Part shown: in pieces, positions 53,778-61,042 of the stretch
Position numbering within the stretch: position 1 is the first letter of the stretch
Layout: each line of letters starts with the position of its first letter
From: Flavivirga spongiicola
Lineage (GTDB): Bacteria; Bacteroidota; Bacteroidia; Flavobacteriales; Flavobacteriaceae
Assembly (NCBI RefSeq): GCF_030540825.1
Contig: NZ_JAUOEO010000001.1
Location: 1,895,001 to 1,959,000, forward strand
DNA: 64,000 nucleotides
Reading direction: 5' to 3'
Position numbers and translations under genes: made by a program
The notes under the pieces: generated by a model
What the model saw: the letters and a program-made list of their open reading frames with translations, nothing else
Databases searched by the model: none
Told to the model about the DNA's origin: nothing

Positions 53778-53925
53778 TGTCATTCCGAACGCTATCAAAA
53801 ACAAAATATATTTTGTTTGAAGATATAAAGCGAAGCTTTTGAGGAGGAATCTCATCATATTGAGATGTCTCAAGTTTATCTTGAGCGTAGTCGAAAGGCT
53901 CACCCTTCGCTCTGTCGGCATGACA
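53778..53925. repeat. Dispersed element with TGTCAT/ATGACA ends, copy 2
   Basis: Starts TGTCATTCCGAACGCTATC and ends GTCGGCATGACA, 148 bases against 84 in copy 1 at 49777. It shares GAGGAATCTCAT and TGAGATGTCTC, and has an inserted CTTGAGCG-family unit at 53871-53900. Confidence 0.7.
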
Positions 53926-54000
53926 AACAACTGTATTTCAATTGATTAATTTGATTTTTTTCAATAAAACTTACGTCCAACTCGGGTTAAAATAAAAACT

Positions 54001-54151
54001 TATGTAAGGTTCCCTTTTGCTAGAAAAATGTTAGTTAGAGATATTATTGCTTTTTCAAAGCAAACAGAGAGATTAAATTTTTCACAATAAAGAAGACTAC
54101 AACGAGAGCTTACTGGCTCTATCTAAAGAACAAAAGGGAATCACTTACATA
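54001..54151. repeat. Imperfect inverted repeat bordering about 110 bases
   Basis: TATGTAAGGTTCCCTTTTG (54001-54019) against CAAAAGGGAATCACTTACATA (54131-54151); one arm is the reverse complement of the other apart from two inserted and one changed base. It ends 8 bases before the stop of the sigma-like gene. Might be the ends of a small element; no coding capacity inside. Confidence 0.5.
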
Positions 54152-54158
54152 CTGAATT

Positions 54159-54431
54159 TTATTTGTGCGGGGGCTCATAATGTTCTGTAACCTTATAGTG
54201 TTTACTTTTTAAAAAATGAAGACATTCATTTTTTACCGTCTTATAAAAAACCCCTGTTACATGGTCTTTGTTTTGAAAAGTGATTTTATCTTCCCATGCT
54301 TTAACAAATACTTCCTCAACAACATCTTTTGAGAATTCCCAATCGTTGAGGTATTTGTAAGCAAACACACTTAGTTGTGGGTACAAGCTCTCAAAAAGCT
54401 TTTTATAATTATTTAATGTAAGTTCATTCAT
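54159..54431 (-). CDS. Truncated sigma-70 region 2 protein
   Basis: A 90-residue protein that matches only the N-terminal half of an ECF sigma factor: LYPQLSVFAYKYLNDWEFSKDVVEEVFVKAWED and GVFYKTVKNECLHFLKSKH. Region 4, needed to bind the -35 element, is missing. It may be a remnant or a natural short regulator. Its start overlaps the 54428-54760 gene by 4 bases, so the pair is cotranscribed. No anti-sigma partner is seen. Confidence 0.7.
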   Translation of the reverse strand: MNELTLNNYKKLFESLYPQLSVFAYKYLNDWEFSKDVVEEVFVKAWEDKITFQNKDHVTGVFYKTVKNECLHFLKSKHYKVTEHYEPPHK

Positions 54432-54760
54432 TTATTACTATTTACTACGTCGTTTATTTTAATACACGATTCTATATTTTCAATAATCATATGTGCTGGA
54501 ATCAATGCTCTGTTGTTAAAATATGCGGCAGGGAAAAACGCAAAGAACCCGTCAAACTCTTTTCTTGACAAAAGATTTGTTCCGGTATTATAGCCCTCAT
54601 GAGCATGGATAATGCCAATAACCCTTAGCCCTGTTTTACAATGGTTTTTAACGGCATACGTTAGCTCAGTTTTATCCAATAAGACCATTAATGTGGCTAT
54701 AAGGGCATAGTGTGGTAGTATAAAACTATCTGGTAATGTATAGGTTTCTGTTTTTTCCAT
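54428..54760 (-). CDS. Unrecognised 110-residue protein
   Basis: A protein with mixed composition (DSFILPHYALIATLMVLLDK, then GYNTGTNLLSRKEFDGFFAF). No known motif or clear membrane segment apart from one moderately hydrophobic stretch near 15-28. It overlaps the truncated sigma gene by 4 bases and precedes it, forming a two-gene minus-strand operon that starts just beside the structured region at 54861. Function unknown. Confidence 0.6.
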   Translation of the reverse strand: MEKTETYTLPDSFILPHYALIATLMVLLDKTELTYAVKNHCKTGLRVIGIIHAHEGYNTGTNLLSRKEFDGFFAFFPAAYFNNRALIPAHMIIENIESCIKINDVVNSNK

Positions 54761-54860
54761 AGAATTTAATGCTATTAGTTAGTAACATTTTAAGTTTAGT
54801 TCCTTAAAAAGAGATATCACCTCTCCAAAGCCTATAATGTGTGAAAACAAAAAAGGCGCG

Positions 54861-54990
54861 GAACTCAACTTACCACGTTAGAGGTACTGGTATACCCAAC
54901 CACGATAAGAGAGCCCACGCCCGGGTACGTGAGCCAATCTACTTATCATCTCGTGGTTTTAAAAATTACCAGTTTTCTAACATGAGATTC
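54861..54990. ncRNA. Long nested hairpin, candidate structured RNA
   Basis: Complementary blocks occur in strict nested order: GTTAGA (54877-54882) with TCTAAC (54976-54981), ACTGGTA (54886-54892) with TACCAGT (54967-54973), AACCACGA (54898-54905) with TCGTGGTT (54951-54958), TAAG with CTTA, and CACG with CGTG around CCCGGGTA. CTCA and TGAG close the outside. It spans about 130 bases with small internal loops. On the minus strand it would lead into a run of seven Ts near 54854, suggesting transcription in that direction. It is not a tRNA. It could be an RNA gene, a leader, or a DNA cruciform for recombination. Confidence 0.5.
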
Positions 54991-55132
54991 AAAGCAATTG
55001 CTTCAATATTTTAAAAGAAGAATCGCAAAAATATGTATTTCTGGAGCTAATATATAAAAAAAGGCAATCATTCGCTAACGCGAACAGTTAATTTTTGATT
55101 ATTCGCTTGATTTGGGTGAATTGTAAATAACG

Positions 55133-55447
55133 ATGAGTAAACACAAGAACAAAAAAAGTAAGGATGAATTAAATAAGGCAAACGCTTTAGTAAATAGATA
55201 TTTGTGCAACTTTATTGCTAATAAGTTCTTGCAAACATTTCATGATCAAGATGGAAATGTGATTTCTCAGAACAAATATGCAAGCTCATGTGGCTTATCT
55301 TCGTCTACTCTCAGTAAATTAAAGAGCTCTGAAGGTTATGATATACCAATGGCAACCATTTACAATATTTGTAGACAGGAGAGGTATTCTTTGAAAAGCT
55401 TATTTGAAGAGTTTGAAAAAAATTATGGAGTGAACATACCGCTTTAG
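55133..55447 (+). CDS. Small helix-turn-helix protein
   Basis: A 104-residue, charged protein. ISQNKYASSCGLSSSTLSKLK in the middle is a helix-turn-helix of the XRE type, followed by YDIPMATIYNICRQERYSLK as a further helical part. It probably represses or activates a nearby promoter. It precedes the ParA operon by 271 AT-rich bases (no gene in that gap), and follows the structured region, so it is the probable regulator of the accessory region. Confidence 0.75.
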   Translation: MSKHKNKKSKDELNKANALVNRYLCNFIANKFLQTFHDQDGNVISQNKYASSCGLSSSTLSKLKSSEGYDIPMATIYNICRQERYSLKSLFEEFEKNYGVNIPL

Positions 55448-55718
55448 GTGCTAATTTTATTGTACTTTTCTGTGATATAAACTCCTAAGAGCTAAACCAC
55501 TAATAAAAGGAAAATATTAGATAAATTTGGTTTATTTATAATAGGAATAAACGCAATATTATGTTTATACAATAGTTGTAGTTAATAGCTCAAAAAAGCT
55601 AAATACTAAAGAAAATAACTTTTAATTATATAAAATTCATAAATTACCTTCTTAAAAATGAAATGGATTTATACATCCTAATTAATTACAATAAAAAATT
55701 TAAAAATATTAAATAAAG

Positions 55719-56549
55719 ATGAGTGTTATAAGTCTAATAAATATGAAAGGGGGCGTAGGTAAAACAACTCTCGCTATAAATATTGCTGATTGTCTTGCAT
55801 CACGTCATGACAAAAAAGTACTTATATTAGATGTTGATCCACAATTTAACTGCACTCAAAGTTTAATGCAACCAAAAGCCTATGTCAAACACTTAGAAAA
55901 GGAAAAGGATACTATTGTAAATGTTTTTGATCGAGTAAAACGCGCAGTAGCCAAGACAGTTGATGGAATCGGAGAGTTAAAAAGCAAAAAAATAGATAAA
56001 ATAGAACCAATTGAAATTCGAAAAAATCTTTTTTTATTGCCTGGTAATTTAGAGCTTTACAGAATGGAAATGTCCCCGGGAGAAGGTAGAGAGTATAAAT
56101 TATCTAGGTTCATTGAAGCAATAAAAAAGAAGATTGATATCGATATTACAATAATCGATACCCCGCCAACTCCTTCAATATGGATGACTAGTGCCTTATT
56201 AGCATCTGATAATTACATCATTCCAGTAAAACCCGATCCAATGAGTTTTACCGGAATTGATCTACTCGAAAGTATTATTGAAGATAAAAGGGACAATCTT
56301 AATATAAAAATTAAATGCCTAGGATTAGTACTCACAATGGTTGAAACCGGCACTAAAGTACATAAAGGTGTTCTTGGGATAATTTCAAAAAGCAAGAAAT
56401 GGAGAGCCTTAAAATTTAACAAAGAAATACCTAAACGGACCCAAATAGCACGCGAACAATTAAATCAGAAATTTATCTTAGATAATTCTGATGAGAGTGC
56501 GAAAATTGCCCTTACGGGTCTAGTAAATGAAATTTTAGCAAAATTATAA
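55719..56549 (+). CDS. ParA-family ATPase
   Basis: A 276-residue ParA/MinD-type ATPase: deviant Walker A KGGVGKTT (10-17), Walker A-prime LDVDPQ (37-42), Walker B IIDTPP (145-150) and PVKPDPMSFTGIDLLESII. The 50-residue stretch between A-prime and the next core strand (about 51-105) is an insert. It begins a three-gene unit with the following two proteins; no ParB and no replication gene is near, so ordinary plasmid partition is not evident. It could localise a complex, as in element maintenance, or belong to a defence or mobile-element function. Confidence 0.9.
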   Translation: MSVISLINMKGGVGKTTLAINIADCLASRHDKKVLILDVDPQFNCTQSLMQPKAYVKHLEKEKDTIVNVFDRVKRAVAKTVDGIGELKSKKIDKIEPIEIRKNLFLLPGNLELYRMEMSPGEGREYKLSRFIEAIKKKIDIDITIIDTPPTPSIWMTSALLASDNYIIPVKPDPMSFTGIDLLESIIEDKRDNLNIKIKCLGLVLTMVETGTKVHKGVLGIISKSKKWRALKFNKEIPKRTQIAREQLNQKFILDNSDESAKIALTGLVNEILAKL

Positions 56550-56567
56550 ATCAATTATTTGCGAGAA

Positions 56568-57053
56568 ATGAATGATAACGAAATAAAAAAAATATTTAAC
56601 TTTCTAGAAGAGCTATCTTGGGTTTTTAAATCGCATAAAAATGTAGATTTGAATGATTTTCTAAATGAAATTAGAATCAATCAAAATATTAGAAACTCAA
56701 TAATGCATGGTACAATTAACGAAAGTAGATTAAGCGAAAAAGATCGCTTAATTGGTATTTTACCTAAATTATTAAACGACAAGAAACTATTTTCCAGAAA
56801 TTCAGATTTAATAGACTTTGCGGAATCTACTTTCAATATTAGCATTTCAAGACCTGAAAAGAGATCTAGATATGAAATTATTGGATTGGTAATAATAGAA
56901 ATTTTAGAACTTAAAAATAATAGAGTCCTCGATATTACTGATGCGATACAATCACTTACTAGTAATACGAAATTTAAAACTATGCTTAAGAAGAAAAAGA
57001 ACAGCCCAAACTTTTCATGGAATGAAGCAATTAGAGAAATTACAAATCAATAA
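56568..57053 (+). CDS. Unrecognised partner protein 1 of the ParA operon
   Basis: A 161-residue protein, mostly helical and charged (NEIKKIFNFLEELSWVFKS; ISISRPEKRSRYEIIGLVII). I recognise no family. I chose the ATG at 56568 over an in-frame TTG at 56559. It follows parA by 18 bases, and its stop shares one base with the next start. Its steady position suggests a dedicated role with the ATPase, perhaps as the adaptor that ParB proteins normally provide. That is inference. Confidence 0.75.
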   Translation: MNDNEIKKIFNFLEELSWVFKSHKNVDLNDFLNEIRINQNIRNSIMHGTINESRLSEKDRLIGILPKLLNDKKLFSRNSDLIDFAESTFNISISRPEKRSRYEIIGLVIIEILELKNNRVLDITDAIQSLTSNTKFKTMLKKKKNSPNFSWNEAIREITNQ

Positions 57054-57778
57054 TGTCAAGAGAAGTTAGTAAAGATTTCGAAGAATTTATAACATTTTTA
57101 AAAAACTATAAACTCAAAAAAGTTTTTAAAAATGATGAAGTGATTAAGAATTTAAGAAAAATTCACAAAAAATATTATTCTTATTTAACTCTAATAAGTG
57201 AATTGGAATCACTTGTCGACGATACCAAATTAAAGCCAGAAATAAAAAAAATTCAATTCACATATATCGTTGAATCATCTTCTGATATTCTCTCAGCAGT
57301 ATTTCATTCTATAAACGGATCATATAAGTCAGCAAGAATGATGTTAAGGAGTTCAATAGAGACCTTTTTTAAGGGATTTTGCGAACAAGATATTGAAGGT
57401 ATATTAGAAGAAAAGAGGATTTTCGTAATATTCGATTCTATCAAAGAAATAGATTATTTCAAAAAAGAGCCGCAAAAAACAATGCTGAATTCTTGCTTAT
57501 CCGAATATGGAGATTTATGCAAAGATACCCATACTGCAAAAGCAATAAACATGCAAAAACTAACTGCTTTTAAATATTTTCCGAGTTATGATGACAATCA
57601 AATGAATGATATAAGCAAGAGAATATTAAAGCTTATACAGGTTTATCTATTCTTAATCTGTAATAGACACAATTCTCATTTTCAGCAAATGCATCATAGA
57701 AATAAAGCTAACATTATTTTAAGTATAAAAAAGTCGTTAAAACCGATTATTTTAAATAATATAGATTATAAAGGTTAG
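57053..57778 (+). CDS. Unrecognised partner protein 2 of the ParA operon
   Basis: A 241-residue, largely helical protein. The stretch SYKSARMMLRSSIETFFKGF (about 98-117) resembles the signature of helical HEPN-like or DUF5677-type proteins, but the RNase motif RxxxxH is not convincing here (NRHNSHF and MHHR occur near 202-214). It is translationally coupled to the gene before it (TAATG) and ends the operon. Any toxic or RNA-cutting activity is speculation. Confidence 0.7.
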   Translation: MSREVSKDFEEFITFLKNYKLKKVFKNDEVIKNLRKIHKKYYSYLTLISELESLVDDTKLKPEIKKIQFTYIVESSSDILSAVFHSINGSYKSARMMLRSSIETFFKGFCEQDIEGILEEKRIFVIFDSIKEIDYFKKEPQKTMLNSCLSEYGDLCKDTHTAKAINMQKLTAFKYFPSYDDNQMNDISKRILKLIQVYLFLICNRHNSHFQQMHHRNKANIILSIKKSLKPIILNNIDYKG

Positions 57779-57805
57779 GCATTTCAGTCACTACTAACTA
57801 CCCCC

Positions 57806-57902
57806 TAGTGCCGAGTGTGAGTGATAAAAAGAAAAAAGTTTTTACAGAAATGCAGAAGCTTTTCTAGATTATTTTCATTGACATTTGTAGACGCTTACCG
57901 CC
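57806..57902. repeat. Left direct repeat flanking the integrase relic
   Basis: GTGCCGAGTGTGAG, then AAAAAAGTTTTTACAGAAATG, GAAGCTTTTC, ATTATTTTCATTGACATTTG and CGCTTACCGCC occur in the same order and spacing as in 58098-58200. Imperfect hairpin around TTTTTACAG. Confidence 0.65.
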
Positions 57903-57920
57903 ACTAGTTTTGAAAACTAG
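57903..57920. promoter_or_regulatory. 17-base palindrome at the integrase relic
   Basis: CTAGTTTT-G-AAAACTAG, perfect inverted repeat (57904-57920), just after the left direct repeat. May be a recombinase or regulator binding site. Confidence 0.4.
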
Positions 57921-57931
57921 AGGTAGCAGAG

Positions 57932-58043
57932 GTAGATTTAAGGCAAATACAAATACTTTTAGGTCATGGTTCTAGTAAAAGGCAGAAATATTACTCGTGT
58001 AGCTACAAATACTTTCAAAACAATTAAAAACCCATTAGATTAG
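57932..58043 (+). pseudogene. Remnant of a tyrosine recombinase C-terminus
   Basis: VDLRQIQILLGHGSSKR in frame 57932-57982 is the end of a phage/XerD-type integrase (motif LLGHGSS). A frameshift then leads to ITRVATNTFKTIKNPLD-stop ending at 58043, the usual 'YTHV...NPLD' tail, with the catalytic tyrosine region degraded. Nothing upstream of it is left, so it is a dead fragment. It shows that an integrase once sat here and marks this as the edge of an accessory element. Confidence 0.8.
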
Positions 58044-58097
58044 TGGTCTCCCCCGCTGTTCCATAGTATGCCCCGGCTAGGATTTCCTTGTGGCGTA

Positions 58098-58200
58098 CCG
58101 AGGAAGTTTTAAGTGTAAGGAGGAAAAAAAGAAAGCTTTTACAGAGACGTAAAAGCTTTTTTAAATTATTTTTTATTGGTATTTGCTTAGGCTTACCACA
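58098..58200. repeat. Right direct repeat flanking the integrase relic
   Basis: Second copy of the 57806 repeat. Here AAAGCTTTTAC-AGAGA-CGTAAAAGCTTT is a perfect 11-base-pair hairpin followed by Ts. Before it, 58064-58096 has CCGCTGTTCCATAGTATG and CCCCGGCTAGGATTTCC, which recur at 59014 and near 62081. Confidence 0.65.
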
Positions 58201-58356
58201 GTAGACTCAACTGATTTAAAAATTAAGAAATACTTCTGTTAAAATTTAGAAATTGTTCTGTTAATAATGGTTAAAAACGTTAAAGCTATTATAAACACAA
58301 TCCTACAAACACAAAAAACATTTGATTTGTTTTAAATAATCAAAAAATTTAAAACA

Positions 58357-58911
58357 ATGAAAAAACTATTACTAGTAACAGCCATCAGCATTTTGGGATT
58401 AGCACATATTAACGCACAAGACGTTGAATTCGGAATTAAAGGCGGTTTAAACTTTGCTACAGTTATTGGAGACAATACCTCAAAAGATCAAACTGTAACC
58501 GCTTTTAATTTTGGAGCCATGGCTGAAATTAAAATTTCAGACAAATTCTCTTTGCAACCCGAATTAATGTATTCCGGACAAGGGTATGATACAAACATTG
58601 ATTCTGAGGGTATTATAGCACTAAACTATTTGAATATTCCATTAATAGCAAAGTACTATGTTACAAAAAGGTTGAGCCTTGAAGCAGGACCTCAAATTGG
58701 TTTTTTACTTTCTACTAAAGGAGGCACTGAAGATTATAAAGATCTTTTTAAAACAACAGATTTTGGTGTGAATTTCGGTCTTGGCTATAAATTGGATAAT
58801 GGTCTTAATTTTGGAGTACGTTATGTTTTAGGTTTATCTAATATTAACGATGTGGGTGGTGTGACAAATAAAAATGGAGTATTACAATTAAATGTTGGCT
58901 ACTTCTTTTAA
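58357..58911 (+). CDS. Outer-membrane beta-barrel protein (PorT-like)
   Basis: A 184-residue protein with a signal peptide ending NAQDVEF and a beta-barrel body, FGIKGGLNFATVIGD, then FSLQPELMYSGQGY and FGVRYVLGLSNIND, ending in VGYFF with the terminal phenylalanine of outer-membrane barrels. It belongs to the small porin-family (PorT/outer membrane beta-barrel) group. No partner is adjacent. Confidence 0.85.
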   Translation: MKKLLLVTAISILGLAHINAQDVEFGIKGGLNFATVIGDNTSKDQTVTAFNFGAMAEIKISDKFSLQPELMYSGQGYDTNIDSEGIIALNYLNIPLIAKYYVTKRLSLEAGPQIGFLLSTKGGTEDYKDLFKTTDFGVNFGLGYKLDNGLNFGVRYVLGLSNINDVGGVTNKNGVLQLNVGYFF

Positions 58912-59217
58912 GGCTTAATAATTTTCAATATTATAACACTTTAATAACAGAATTAAAAAATCCTAACCCTGCAAAAGTCGCACTGAATAACAGAACAATT
59001 GATTTTCGCGGAATCCTCGCTGTTTCATAGAATGTGGGGGTTCTTTCTTTTTTTAAATATGCTCCTTTTACAACCAGAAACAATCAGTTTAAGCTCTTTT
59101 TTGACAAAAACCTTGATTCCTATACAGAATAAAAACAACTTCTTTTTTTTTGAATAAATAAGACAGGGTTAATATACGGACTCACGTTGGCAACAACTAA
59201 GACAAAGAAACCCATAA
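58912..59217. other. Spacer with ACGTTGGCAACAACT motif
   Basis: Contains CCTCGCTGTTTCATAGAATG (59014), similar to 58064, and CACGTTGGCAACAACT (59182) about 35 bases before the next gene. No gene seen. Confidence 0.4.
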
Positions 59218-59409
59218 ATGAACACTATGACAATAACAAAATTGCAGCGATTAACATCTTTCTGTAGAATTATAATTTTCACTACAATAACTGTCCTGCT
59301 ATTTAGCTGTAGTGATGACAACGAAAATGAAAATAATTTAAATCAATCAACGAGTAAATTATATGCTATTGAGGGAGTAGGAAGTCATTTGAAAATTGTA
59401 GAAGTGTGA
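59218..59409 (+). CDS. Short or truncated lipoprotein
   Basis: A 63-residue product with an atypical N-terminus and lipobox LLFSC (Cys31), ending soon after the start of a domain (LYAIEGVGSHLKIVEV-stop). The end looks abrupt, as though a longer lipoprotein had been cut off; what follows is repeat DNA. It may be a pseudogene. The lipobox is the main evidence for a real origin. Confidence 0.5.
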   Translation: MNTMTITKLQRLTSFCRIIIFTTITVLLFSCSDDNENENNLNQSTSKLYAIEGVGSHLKIVEV

Positions 59410-59440
59410 ATATTTATTAAAAATAGCGGTTACCAACTTC

Positions 59441-59565
59441 CTATAAAATTAATTGCTAGTACAAGTCTACTTACGAAAATCTTTGCGGATTTTCTATTCG
59501 GTTTGTATTTGCTAAATTAGGCGCTTAAAACACGCAACAAACCATAAACACGTTGACAATAATTA
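59441..59565. repeat. Palindromic cassette-like spacer
   Basis: GAAAATC-TTTGC-GGATTTTC (59475-59494) is a perfect stem, and GGTTTGT pairs with ACAAACC across it (about 59501 and 59536). The spacer ends CACGTTGACAATAA just before the next gene. Confidence 0.6.
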
Positions 59566-59579
59566 AAGAAAAGACTAAA

Positions 59580-60071
59580 ATGAAAAAACTGAACTTAATA
59601 TTAAACTTATTATTATTAACTTTTATTATTTCTGGATGTAAATCGGAAGATGACAATGTAACTTCTGAGGAAAAAAATGAAATACTCATTTTTGGTTGGT
59701 TTGCTGATTCAAGTTGTTCAGGTGATTGTTCAACTATATATAAAATAGAGAATGAAAAAGTTTATAAGGATATTGATTATAATTATCCTGAAAACACTTT
59801 TTTTGAAGGTAACTTTCAACTGATGACTAATGCAGATTATCAAGATTTTAAAAACCTAATAGCTGAATTACCTAATGAAATATTTAATGAGCCTAATGGC
59901 TATTTAGATTGTACTGATTGTACAGATGTTAATGGTGGATTTTATTTAGAACTTCAAAATGATGATGGTTTTCATAAATCTTGGCGTTTTCGTAATGCAT
60001 TATATCCCGATTATATGAAAAATTATCGAAGTTTGTTAGTAGATAAAATAGCGGAATTAAACAGTTTGTAA
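59580..60071 (+). CDS. Lipoprotein of unknown function
   Basis: A 163-residue lipoprotein with lipobox IISGC (Cys19), then an acidic, beta-rich body with four cysteines in CSGDCS and LDCTDCTD that may form disulfides. I chose ATG at 59580, where a signal peptide begins at once; a TTG at 59553 is in frame but lies in the repeat. Function unknown. It is one unit of the small-gene array. Confidence 0.65.
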   Translation: MKKLNLILNLLLLTFIISGCKSEDDNVTSEEKNEILIFGWFADSSCSGDCSTIYKIENEKVYKDIDYNYPENTFFEGNFQLMTNADYQDFKNLIAELPNEIFNEPNGYLDCTDCTDVNGGFYLELQNDDGFHKSWRFRNALYPDYMKNYRSLLVDKIAELNSL

Positions 60072-60205
60072 TCATTATAGATATCAAGTATAACAATGAA
60101 TGAAGGTTAAAATGCTTATTTACAAACCCCGCCAAATATATTACACGATAGCGAAATGATCTTTTTTAGCTTTTAAGAATGACAAATTAAAAACAACATA
60201 TAAAA

Positions 60206-60250
60206 ATGTGGCTAAGTGCTAATCCGAAAATTTGTACTTTTAAATACGCT
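60206..60250. repeat. Repeat GGCTAAGTGCTAATCCG, copy 1
   Basis: ATGTGGCTAAGTGCTAATCC and TTTGTACTTTTAAATACGC; the same pattern stands at 62042-62081. Just upstream of the 60305 gene. Confidence 0.6.
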
Positions 60251-60304
60251 ACGTTTCATACACAAAACCGGTATACAATATCGGAAAAACCTGCAATTAA
60301 TAAA

Positions 60305-60970
60305 ATGAATCCCTTTTGGATTAAAGTTTTGGGACTATTTGGAATAGTTGGCGGATTGATTTTATTCGCTGGAGATATGCTTTTGTATTATGACCCAATT
60401 AGTACGAGTTTTAAAACAAATATGGGTAATGCTTCTGACTTTAGAATTATTGCAAGTGGAGTTTGTGCCTTATTTGCAACTTGGTTTTATATGATTGGAT
60501 TAGGTCAAATATATTATGCATTTAAAACGACAAAACCGATTTTTAGAAATGGCGTATTGATTTTTTTCGGAAGTATCTTAATAGCATTTGGAATAGTTCA
60601 CGGAGCTTTTCTTGCTATCGCTACAACTGCGAAACTGGCGACTGAACATAATCTTGATATAAACGAGGCCGTTTCACTTTCTGAAAAAATAAACAAAACC
60701 TTGAGATTATTCGTTTATCCAATTGTTGGTGTTTTATCCATTCTTTTTATTAGTCAAGTTTGGAAGAGAAAAACTTTATATCCGAGATGGATTATTATTT
60801 TTTTCCCATTAATCCCGCTTTTAATTGAAGATTTGGTCTGTAAATATTTACCTGATAACATTTGGATTGTAATCAAAGGAGGTTACTTAAATCTAATTTT
60901 GGTTGTCTTTTTTACTGCATCTACGATTGCGCTATGGAATATTAAAAAGTTTAGAAATAATACTAAATAA
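60305..60970 (+). CDS. Multi-pass membrane protein of unknown function
   Basis: A 221-residue protein with about six or seven hydrophobic helices (for example near 5-26, 47-66, 78-98, 137-157, 165-179, 192-212). I do not recognise the family with certainty. The ATG at 60305 (MNPFWIK) is taken as start, since the upstream in-frame codons from 60206 fall in the dispersed repeat. It is a stand-alone unit of the array. Confidence 0.65.
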   Translation: MNPFWIKVLGLFGIVGGLILFAGDMLLYYDPISTSFKTNMGNASDFRIIASGVCALFATWFYMIGLGQIYYAFKTTKPIFRNGVLIFFGSILIAFGIVHGAFLAIATTAKLATEHNLDINEAVSLSEKINKTLRLFVYPIVGVLSILFISQVWKRKTLYPRWIIIFFPLIPLLIEDLVCKYLPDNIWIVIKGGYLNLILVVFFTASTIALWNIKKFRNNTK

Positions 60971-61042
60971 AGCACAGCATACAACAACCTGTCCATATGC
61001 AGTAACGTTAGGCTATAATTTTAATATCTAAACACAAAGAGC

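Larger units (their letters stand above)
53215..54158. other. Relic-rich spacer at the left side of the accessory region
   Basis: No intact gene. The DNA is more GC-rich than its surroundings between about 53270 and 53760. 53372-53458 reads DLFTIAANQKGLGLPESCRK and then CYGGPSHR-stop, which faintly recalls a 2Fe-2S ferredoxin loop. 53778-53925 is the larger copy of the TGTCATTCCG element, containing a CTTGAGCG unit. 54001-54019 and 54131-54151 form an imperfect inverted repeat. Confidence 0.5.

Noticed and set aside
53552..53930. Two minus-strand frames of 67 and 87 codons
   Set aside because: They run through the dispersed repeats at 53778-53925 and have no domain, signal or partner; open frames in GC-richer repeat DNA.
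54861..54990. Structured region as a tRNA gene
   Set aside because: No cloverleaf, no T-loop consensus (GGTTCGAATCC) and no anticodon arm of the right size; the shape is one long hairpin.
55719..57778. ParA operon as an ordinary plasmid partition system
   Set aside because: There is no ParB-like protein, centromere-like repeat or replication gene, and the neighbourhood is chromosomal.
60206..60304. Upstream ATG as the start of the membrane protein gene
   Set aside because: The 33 extra codons fall within the repeat shared with 62042-62081; the ATG at 60305 begins directly before the first membrane helix.
60995..61010. AACGTTAGGC as an integron attC core
   Set aside because: GTTAGGC fits the GTTRRRY consensus, but no matching RYYYAAC partner at a suitable distance and no integrase were found, so it is kept only as a shared motif.
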